64,000 bases of DNA. Origin: Acestrorhynchus altus. Its lineage: Eukaryota > Chordata > Actinopteri > Characiformes > Acestrorhynchidae. The translations under genes and the position numbers were made by a program. This document shows, piece by piece, positions 56,469 through 64,000 of this stretch. Each line of letters starts with the position of its first letter. The stretch's first letter is position 1. Location of the stretch: NCBI GenBank assembly GCA_034509495.1, contig CM067507.1, positions 34,347,860-34,411,859 on the forward strand, given 5' to 3'. The notes beneath the pieces are model-generated. The model had not been told where the DNA came from, searched no databases, and was given only the letters and a program-made list of their open reading frames with translations.

Positions 56469-56547
56469 TTGGTTGGTTGGTTGGTTGGTTGGTTGGTTGG
56501 TTGGTTGGTTGGATGGTTGGTTGGTTGGTTGGTTGGTTGGTTGGTTG
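56469..56547. repeat. (GGTT)n microsatellite
   Basis: About 19 GGTT units with one GGATG interruption at 56511. The LVGW-repeating frame is an artefact. Confidence 0.97.
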
Positions 56548-57089
56548 TGGTTTAGAGCATAGCCAATTAAAATTAAACCATTTAACCAAATAACCAGTAG
56601 ATGTATCTGTTCCTCAAAGCTTTATATGTGGATGAAAGGTATGGAATTCACTTTGAGATTTTGTTTCTTCTTTTATATATTTTTATTTTTTGAGTTTTTT
56701 ATTTTGGTTTCTTGAAAAAATAGGCAACTAACTTCTAAGGCAGCATTTTCTTTGCTATGTAATGCTGTGCAAGAAAACTAACTTAATGATCATTAAAGCT
56801 GGGCTTATATAATGAAATTAAAGATGTCACATGGAAATGGCGTGGTACTCTCTGTGCTGGACTAAAGAAAAGATTGGATAGAAGCTGTATCAGCTGTAAA
56901 CCATCAACATATGAAAGAATTTCTTAAAAACAGCAACATCTCAAACTATATTGCACACAATCTGCAATGCAGTCACATCTGCCACAGCAGAAAGCTCCAC
57001 CTACTGGTCATTTTAATCGGTTATTGTCTGAACCCATTGTGTGCACACAAGCTCTGTGTAAGTCTCAATTTGCAACCAAGCAATTCTTT

Positions 57090-57093
<4 letters not shown>
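56548..57093. other. AT-rich spacer, no gene found
   Basis: T-rich around 56670-56700. No gene. Confidence 0.45.

Positions 57094-57094
<1 letters not shown>

Positions 57095-57143
<49 letters not shown>
57095..57143. repeat. (CA)n microsatellite
   Basis: About 24 CA units. Confidence 0.98.
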
Positions 57144-57146
<3 letters not shown>

Positions 57147-57228
57147 GACATACATTTATGTATGATGCTTGCCTGTGGGAAGAGCCTTAATTTTAAAGAC
57201 CCATTGAAGACCTGTTACATAATGCACT

Positions 57229-57229
<1 letters not shown>

Positions 57230-57263
<34 letters not shown>
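57230..57263. repeat. (CA)n microsatellite
   Basis: About 16 CA units, 87 bp from the previous one. Confidence 0.97.
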
Positions 57264-57265
<2 letters not shown>

Positions 57266-57299
57266 TAAGCTGACATTTTTGGGTGTGGGAGGGGTGTTA

Positions 57300-58445
57300 A
57301 TGTGACTTACTGAATGGGAAACTTGAGCCTGGGCTGATCCGCACAGTCGCCCTATTTTGGCAGGGATGGATGAGAGGCAGAAATGGAGCTCCTGATCCAC
57401 AGCCCTCCTCAGTCGCTCCCTGTACTTGTTCTTGATGTAAGTTAGGCTCGAAAAGCTCAGTCTGCACAAATACCTTATGGAGAAGGGTAGCAAAATTGCA
57501 GGCATTTCCTGAAACTATTGGATACTCCTTCTCCAGTGATTTCCAAAAAAAAAAAAATATATATATATATATATATATTTTTTTTTTTATTTGGCCGATT
57601 TTCTCTGATCTCTGACAGCTTTCCAGTGCACGTGAGCTCCAAGGGTCACGCCGCCAGTCAAACTGAGCAAAAAAAAAAAACAAAATCTCTCATTTTTCAA
57701 ATGCTGAGAGATGAGGTCAGATAGTGTGTTGTCTGAACATTCACTACACAGAGGGGACATATCAAACCTACCCCGTTCCACAAACCAGTGCCAGAGCTTC
57801 GATATAAAGGCACGCAGTTTGTTTTCTTGTTTGCTTTGCATTTTGGCATTCAGGTCGTTGAGATGCTTAGAAATGTGAACCAAGTTCCACACACCAAAAT
57901 GCAGTCGGTCCAAGACCTTCCCCTTGAACACGAGTGGACACTTTGTAGCAACAAGCTCTGATGTTCTGCTCCCATTTCCTCGTACTGAATCAAAAACAGA
58001 CGGGTCTTTAAGGCTGCACCTGGATGAAATGAACAATTTCCACTGCTCTGTCCAGTACATCTGACCGGTCTTCTGTTTGCACCATTGAGACCAGTGACTC
58101 TCTGTGAAGGAAGCAGTGAGGGATCCTCACAGTTGGATTTTGCGTTTTGACCCTCCTTGTCAAACCCTCAACACTGCCACTCGTTTTCTGTGCCTTGTGG
58201 GCCTTTTAGCATTTTGCTGTTAATTGCTTCACATGTTGGCAAAATAACTGCAATCATGTGGCTGCTTAACCTCAGCAATTCGATAGGTCGCCTCCCGTGC
58301 TTTCTCTGGCACTTTACCCACTTCATCATCACCTCCTCCTGTCGACTTTTCAAACGACTAAAATACTGTGCCTCCTTGCTGGGTAGTGACGGAGGGTTTG
58401 TTGACTTGCTAGGAACCATTGCTTGGTTTGATAGTTTCATACCAC
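57300..58445 (-). pseudogene. hAT-superfamily transposase pseudogene (ZBED/SCAND3-like)
   Basis: Blocks appear in the right order on the minus strand. Near 58440-58165: a region following a BED zinc finger (MVPSKSTNPPSLPSKEAQYF, then LPTCEAINSKML). Near 58110-58010: CFLHRESLVSM, then DVLDRAVEIVHFIQ. Near 57945-57780: KGKVLDRLHFGVWNL and SKHLNDLNAKMQSK. Near 57480-57310: the C-terminal dimerisation block LPFSIRYLCRLSFSSLTYIK, NKYRERL, then LSSIPAKIGRLCGSAQAQ. These are the blocks of hAT transposases of the type from which vertebrate ZBED5/SCAND3-like genes arose. Frameshifts, stops and an A/TA/T insert (57545-57588) break it, and the catalytic middle is largely missing. The usual length is 550-650 residues. 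Confidence 0.86.
57545..57588. repeat. A(13)-(TA)n-T(11) palindrome
   Basis: An A run, about ten TA units and a T run make a self-complementary 44-bp segment inside the hAT pseudogene, able to extrude as a hairpin or cruciform. Confidence 0.95.
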
Positions 58446-59385
58446 GTGTTTTTTGATGTTACAGGTTTATTTTAAAATGTATTCAATTCATTTTCCCCTC
58501 AAAATTCAACACACAAACCCCCCACAATGACAAAGTGAGGAACGTTCGTTTGAAATCTTTATTTATTAGAAATAAAACACAAAAATATAACATGTACATG
58601 ACATTCAAAGTTAAGTTCAGGTGCATCTTGTTTCCGCTGATCATCCTTCAGATGTTTCTACAGTGAGATTGGACACCTGTGGTCAATTCAGTTGATTGGA
58701 CATGATTTGGAAAGACACACACCTTTATATATGACGTCCCATAGTAGACAGTGCAGGCCAGAGCACAAACCAAGACATGAAGTCTAAGGAACTGTCAGTA
58801 GACCTGAGAAACAGGATTGTATTGAGACACAGTTCAGAAACATTGTTGCATTGAAGATCACAATAAGTACAGTGGCCTCCAAGAACCCAATGGTCACTCT
58901 GACAGAACTCCAAAGATACTTTGTGGAGAGAGTAGAACCTTCTGCAGCATTCCATCAATCAGGCCTGTGGAGTTTGCCAAAAGGCACCTGAAGGACTCCA
59001 TCTTTCCTACAGTGAAGTATGGTGGTGGCAGCAGCAGGAATAAGGGTCGAGGGAAAGATGACTGCAGGACAACAAAGGAGTGGCTTCAGGACAACTCTGT
59101 GAAGCCAGAGCACAGACTTGAACCTGAACCTCATTGAGATATATAAAAATGGCTGTGCACTGATGCTCCCCCATCCAATTGATGGACCTTGAGAGGTTCT
59201 GCAATGAAGAATGGGAGAAACATCCCAAAGACAGGTGCCAAGCTTGCAGCATCAAACTCAAAAAGGCCTGAAGCTGTAACTGCTGCCAAAGGTGCTTCAA
59301 AGCCCTGTGGATACTTTCCAGATGTATCAGACACAAAGGAGCAGGGCATGATGGATCCCTGGTGAAGATTAAACAGGTAGCTATC
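58446..59385 (+). mobile_element. Tc1-like transposon relic, deletion derivative
   Basis: The 5' end has ATTCAATTCATTTTCCCCTC and CCACAATGACAAAGTGAG, typical of this Tc1 subfamily. A start MKSKELSVDLRNRIV lies near 58778. Later blocks on shifted frames are KEWLQDNSVKPEHR (59070-59110), KWLCTD...PSN.W.LRG (59150-59200), and the C-terminal AVTAAKGASK (59270-59300). Much of the DDE core is deleted (SYSEVWWWQQQE is a frame-shifted remnant of the VKHGGGS block). It directly abuts the hAT pseudogene. The relic at 13640-14600 is of the same subfamily in opposite orientation. Confidence 0.87.
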
Positions 59386-61190
59386 ATCATACTATCATTG
59401 CTTGGTCTTGCTGCTGGTTTCTACTTGCGTCACAGCTGAGCTACCATTGGATGATGACGTTGAGGGCTCAGATGCAGAATTATCAGATTCTGAAGCCTTT
59501 CTTTTTAAAAAAACTCAGAGTACAGAGAAACTCACAGTGCATCTCACAGTAAAAGGGGAATACAGGACCCTCAGTAAGCAGTGTAGTCATGTGTTGACGC
59601 CGGTGTTCGTGGTGTGACGCAGGGAAAGGGGTGTGTGAGACGAATGTTGATGTTCGAGGCTGCTAATTATGTGCATGTTCCTGATAAGGAACATGTTTTT
59701 CGTTTTTTTTTTAATGAACACAATTCATTTATATTATTTTTAAAATAAATTCTGCTGTTTCAAATTATGGTTGATGGCGCCCCTTGTGGAGAAAGGCTGA
59801 CATTATACATACGTGCTTTGCCAAATACAATATCTGTTCTAATATCTCTAAATTTCAGATATTAATCATTTTGGGAGACCTTTTTTCTGAAGGAGGGCAC
59901 ATGGGAGAGCATTTCTAGTTCTTTCAGAGTTGCTGTGAGGTCAAGATATGAAATATCAGAACATTACAAAACAAGCCACAGACTGTAACCAGAGAATGCC
60001 TTGATTAAAAATGAAATTATTTGTGAATAGCTTATATCTCAGTAGCCAGTGAAGAACCAGCCGAAGCGTGTATCCCATTACCTAACTATACTTGCGCTGT
60101 TTGTGATGCGTGTATTTAATCACCCTTTCGCCCTTGCAGTAAATATCACTGACTAAATGCAACTTGACTGATCGTAGACAGCCTGGACCCTCAATACCTT
60201 CTAATGGTTCACCTTAATGGTGCTATGTTGTGAACCGGAGAGGAGCCTTGATTGGTATTATGCAAATAAGCCCATCATAAGAACCGTGAATGTGTGTGCA
60301 TGTGTCCATTCACTGGACATCTTCTCAGATCTCCTTCCACCCTCCCACCTGTGTTGACTGCTTTCCAGTGCAGGATAGCGGTCATCTCTGTTTATGGTAG
60401 CTGGATAAACAGGTTGATGAGATGGGCTGCTTGATGGATGATGCAAGATGGAATATCCCCTCTCCTTACATCGATTCCTCTCCTGGACTAGAGGAAAACA
60501 CGTTTAGGTGAGACCAGGTGAGACTTTCTGCTCCACAGTCTCTCATCGATCGGGGCAAGAAGGCTATGCATAAATAGCATCACTATTAATGATAGGTTGT
60601 TTCTTCACCTACACTGGGGGAACTGATGTCATGTCCATTCCAACCAGACCTCAGTCACTGGTCCTGTATTCAACCACCCAGGTTCTGCTTTCCAGGGCTG
60701 TATTGACGTTTTGAGTCTGAACGGCTTGTCATGGTGGGTTATGGGTAGGAATTGGAATGAATGGGAATTATGGATCGGAATGCCTCCTTCTAGATTTAAA
60801 AGCAGAGGTCAACAGGATTGGGAGATACCGCTACTCTTTGGGCAGTCCTTCAGGGGATTATTACAGGAAAGCAGAGAGTGAGATGTCACAGTCAGACTCG
60901 AGCTCAGCATTGTAGATTTATGATGCTGGCTCAGTTTCTCAATTTCTGGATATTTCAGAACACAAATGTCTGGATCAGTACATTAACAGAAGTTACCCTG
61001 GCATCCTGCTAGGGTCACACCATGCCTCCTGCATGCATTGCCCAGCTACTACCTCTTGCTCAACCTACACGGAACATTGTCTGTAGTGAGAACGTGTCTG
61101 ACTACATGTGTGAAGATAAGCACCACCATGCTTTTCTCTGTGAAGCTCATAAAAAGAAATTCGTGGATGAAAATTGTACTTTCTACTCTG
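59386..61190. other. unique-looking sequence, no gene found
   Basis: The + frame at 59402-59617 contains an acidic DDDVEGSDAELSDSEAF stretch but no recognisable domain or splice support. T runs near 59700. Nothing else is seen. Confidence 0.4.
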
Positions 61191-61194
61191 GTCA

Positions 61195-61310
61195 TGGTTA
61201 GGGTAAGGGTCTGATTGACTTTAGGATTAGGGTTCTTTAGGATTAGTGTAAGGACCAGGTTAAATTTAGGTTGATCTTGAGGTGTCGGTTCAGGTTATAC
61301 AGTTACAGAT
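61195..61310. repeat. degenerate telomere-like patch (G-rich strand on +)
   Basis: GGTTAGGGTAAGGGTCTGAT, TTTAGGATTAGGGTTC and TTAGGATTAGTGTAAGG. Here the TTAGGG-like strand is on +, opposite to the other telomere-like sequences of the window. Confidence 0.7.
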
Positions 61311-62148
61311 GTGACCTTTGTAACACCCTCTGTTCTCCTTTCATTTCTGCTTGCCTGGATTGTGTCAGAATTCGGTCAACATACACTTGGTACATAGTGT
61401 GCGACTCCTGAATTGCTCTATTGTCATATATGTATGAATTCCTCTTGAGGCCAGGCTGCGTAAGCAGCTTCATAAACATTTATTCAGCATGCAGGCCTGT
61501 GTTATCCCCGATATTACTGTGGAACAGCATCAGGGTGTTGCGTAACAGACAGTATCCCTGAGGTTCTGAGGTTTGTGACTAATTAGGTCCATCTCTGCTT
61601 GCACACAGGAGGCAGTGTGTCGATGCTTGTTGCACAAAGTAAAGTAAGCCAGTAGCTTTTTGAAGGCTGCTTTCTGCTGGTGTTTCTGTTTGTGAGCTGA
61701 AACCCGAAGGTGACCCAGCATTTTAATGTATCTTCATCCCGAGCAATACTAATGACTGCCCTATGAGCACTGCCAAAATTTAAGGCATATATTAAACATC
61801 ATCTCATCTGCACATGAAATATTTCAAACAGCTCGAGACTCGCGCTGCCTCTGCGCAGAGCGGCGTCTCGCGCTGACAAAAACAATGTTCTGCATTCCTA
61901 ATTTCTTGCATCTACATGCTCAGAGGAAGAAACTACGATGGAGACGGGGATTAAAATTTCACAGTCATACAGTTCTTTAGAAAAGGACGAGATCTCAGAT
62001 GAAATGATTCAGTTCATTGATTTGTTAGGATTTACATTTGTTAACATATAGTTAACACACAACTGTGAACTGAGAGCTGCTTATACAGTAGAACGAGTGT
62101 CATATACTCTATATGTACAATATACATTCTATTACAATCTATATATCT
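61311..62148. other. unique-looking sequence, no gene found
   Basis: Nothing recognisable. A GC-rich palindrome-like CGCGCTGCCTCTGCGCAGAG lies at 61842. Confidence 0.4.

Positions 62149-62150
<2 letters not shown>

Positions 62151-62214
<64 letters not shown>
62151..62214. repeat. (TA)n microsatellite
   Basis: About 30 TA units, with one TATG step near the end. Confidence 0.98.
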
Positions 62215-62227
62215 CTTTCTTTAACAG

Positions 62228-62285
<58 letters not shown>
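62228..62285. repeat. (ATCT)n microsatellite
   Basis: About 14 ATCT units, the fourth GATA-type array of the window. Confidence 0.98.
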
Positions 62286-63014
62286 CTGAAAAACAGTGTC
62301 CTTCGTATTTTTGTAATATATAATATTTGTTAAATGCTTATTTTTAAGTGCTATTATACTGAAATCACCCCTAATCTGAGATTTGTAATTAGTGCTTTGA
62401 AGGTCTAAATTAAAATGTGAAAAGTTTTGTATTAAAAATGGTCAAAGCATATTTTATCTCCTAGAAATGCCCAAATGAACCGTGCTCCGTTCAAAATTGC
62501 AAATCCTCCAAAATAACACACAGGTTCTGTAACAAAGTACAATTTATCAAGTCCACCCTTGGAACGCCTCATAGTGCATTTACAGCCTTAATTATATAAG
62601 GGCATAAGCTCAGTTATCTCCCACTTTCTGCTTCTGGAAAATCCTATTTCCTTCCCTAGCTTCAGCATTAGATGTCCTGTGCTGTGTGATGTCCTTATCA
62701 GCCTCCACCATCCTCTCCCTCTGTTAATGTGTCTCTCCTTGCCAGCGGTGGCTGAGCGCGCCGACATAGCCCTGGAATGAGATGTGCTTCTGTCCCAGAT
62801 ATGACAGAGGAATTGACAAGCATGATGTCCACTCCTTCTGCCCTTCTCCAAGGCCTTGATTAATTTCAGTCCCTATTAGGACCAAGTGTGTGTTCTGCTC
62901 CGTGCTCTTTACTCAGTCCACTGCGGTTAGGAAGAAGACTCTTACTGTGTTCTGTCGGCTTCTCTTTGTCACGGCTTTCTTCTGTCTCCGAGTCATTGTT
63001 ATTGTGTTATGTTG
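62286..63014. other. unique-looking sequence with a possible conserved element
   Basis: From 62590 to 62880 composition is balanced and repeat-free (GCCAGCGGTGGCTGAGCGCG, GGCCTTGATTAATTTCAGTC). The 87-codon minus-strand frame here has no recognisable content. May be a conserved non-coding element, by appearance only. Confidence 0.3.

Positions 63015-63077
<63 letters not shown>
63015..63077. repeat. (CA)n microsatellite
   Basis: About 31 uninterrupted CA units. Confidence 0.98.
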
Positions 63078-63082
<5 letters not shown>

Positions 63083-63580
63083 ATGTCCTCGTCAACTACA
63101 GCAGGGATTTGAATAATAGTGTGCATTATTTAGTTCACAAGACACATTTAATTTTTAAAACTCTGCCTGTTTGACATCATCAAAGATATGTGGGATTTAT
63201 GGAAACAGCCCTAAAATATTTTTTCCTTCCGTTTTTTCACCGATAACTCGATTGAGAGAAGTGCGAAAGCTTTTGTACTCTTGCTTTGAGAACATAAATG
63301 CCTTCCCACTGGCAATATTGAAGCGACTGAGCGACAGATAATTAAGCGAGTGATGTGCATTGAGCACTGCTTGTCATTCTCACTTCCTCTCCATTCACGG
63401 CCATTCACATGAAACATTTCAGACTGACTTTCATATCTATACAGACAAAAATATATTTATTAATTATAGCAATTACAGATAAGCTTTTAAAAGTAGTCCT
63501 TTTTGTTTGTAGGAAGAATTCGTTTTGTCGTACCAAAGGTTTGTTCCACAGGAAAAGGACGTGTGTATATTTAAACAGTG
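63078..63580. other. spacer, no gene found
   Basis: Nothing recognisable. Confidence 0.4.
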
Positions 63581-63582
63581 CT

Positions 63583-63815
63583 CTTAACTCTTAGAACCCA
63601 AGATCTGCATGTTGTCGTGCAGTTACGTGCTGTTTTCTAGGCTTCATAACTCAGGATCAGAGTAGCCTATAGACACGAGACCCTTATAACACATTGCAAG
63701 ATATTTATGATGATGAAAAATGAGAAGGGAGGGGCTGTTTGCTCTCTTTCTTTGCTCACACAATGTTTGCATTTCAAAATAAAAGTCCTGAGCAGGGATA
63801 ATACTGATACTGTCA
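63583..63815 (-). repeat. dispersed repeat family A copy
   Basis: AACTCTTAGAACCCAAGATC, ACTCAGGATCAGAGTAGCC and CTGTTTGCTCTCTTTCTTTG, then GGGATAATACTGATACTG, match the reverse complement of 48915-49230 and the + strand at 18385-18450, with a central deletion. Confidence 0.82.
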
Positions 63816-64000
63816 GAGAATGGTGAACGTATCTGAACTGACGAGACAGGGAAGCAGGAGTACTAGCAGAGGTTGAGGGTTTAATTACATAAACAGGAAA
63901 CAAACCTAACAAAGGAACAAAACAAACTAAAATATATTTTAACAATTCTAACATAATGCCTGATATCCGACAGCTAGACGAGAAGACAAGACTGACACCA
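63816..64000. other. end of window, possible interspersed repeat
   Basis: GAGACAGGGAAGCAGGAGTA and an A-rich stretch of AAACAAACC-like sequence faintly recall 1331-1400. Cut by the window edge, so nothing firm. Confidence 0.3.

Noticed and set aside
56346..56555. Frame with LVGW repeats
   Set aside because: Translation of the (GGTT)n microsatellite.
59402..59617. Acidic 71-codon frame (DDDVEGSDAELSDSE) as a gene or piggyBac N-terminus
   Set aside because: No catalytic domain, no terminal repeats and no splice support; starts at a Tc1 relic edge.
62097..62333. 78-codon frame rich in Tyr-Ile and Leu-Ser
   Set aside because: Read from the TA and ATCT microsatellites.

Overview
The window reads as vertebrate nuclear DNA, almost certainly from a teleost fish. 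Dinucleotide and tetranucleotide microsatellites are dense, the sequence is AT-rich, and the relics of mobile elements are typical of fish: Tc1/mariner, hAT, RTE, Rex1/L2-like LINEs, tRNA-derived SINEs and palindromic MITEs. Several dispersed families, notably the TGTCTGATCCACTCGTACC palindromic element, are ones I associate with otophysan fishes (characins, catfishes, knifefishes); that narrower placement is inference from memory.

I find no protein-coding gene I can support with confidence. Most open frames are shadows of microsatellites or broken transposase and reverse-transcriptase relics. The best host-exon candidate is a possible terminal exon at 43405-43544, with a strong acceptor and a 46-codon frame containing RRGS. 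A 10-nt micro-exon-like site lies at 5539-5548. The window is therefore best read as intergenic or deep intronic sequence.

Layout. 1-5.0 kb: unique sequence, a CA/TA microsatellite and a Tc1-like relic (3865-5002). 5.8-7.4 kb: a layered graveyard in which an old dispersed repeat (family A) holds a solo LTR with a perfect 5-bp target duplication and an RTE 3' end, followed by a LINE reverse-transcriptase relic. 8.3-10.6 kb: G-rich tract, unclassified old repeat, SINE. 12-13.5 kb: microsatellite cluster. 13.6-22.7 kb: Tc1 and DDE relics and copies of families A, B and D. 23.5-24.4 kb: minisatellite with a 113-bp higher-order period. 25.2-26.6 kb: Tc1 fragment apparently split by a LINE 3' end, then SINE and DNA-element fragments. 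27.9-28.7 kb: GGTTGCTATGGT minisatellite. 35.3-37.4 kb: about 2 kb of 35-bp telomere-like minisatellite, including 17 identical units and 688 nt without one G on the + strand. 41-51.8 kb: more DNA-transposon relics, including same-strand adjacent DDE copies, and palindromic elements. 53.8-54.6 kb: LINE and RTE ends. 57.3-59.4 kb: a hAT transposase pseudogene abutting a Tc1 relic. 61-64 kb: unique sequence, microsatellites and a last family A copy.

Nothing here works as an operon or pathway. Its interest lies in repeat architecture, insertion order and a few possible exon or regulatory signals. Named families are given from recognition of conserved motifs; boundaries are approximate unless stated.
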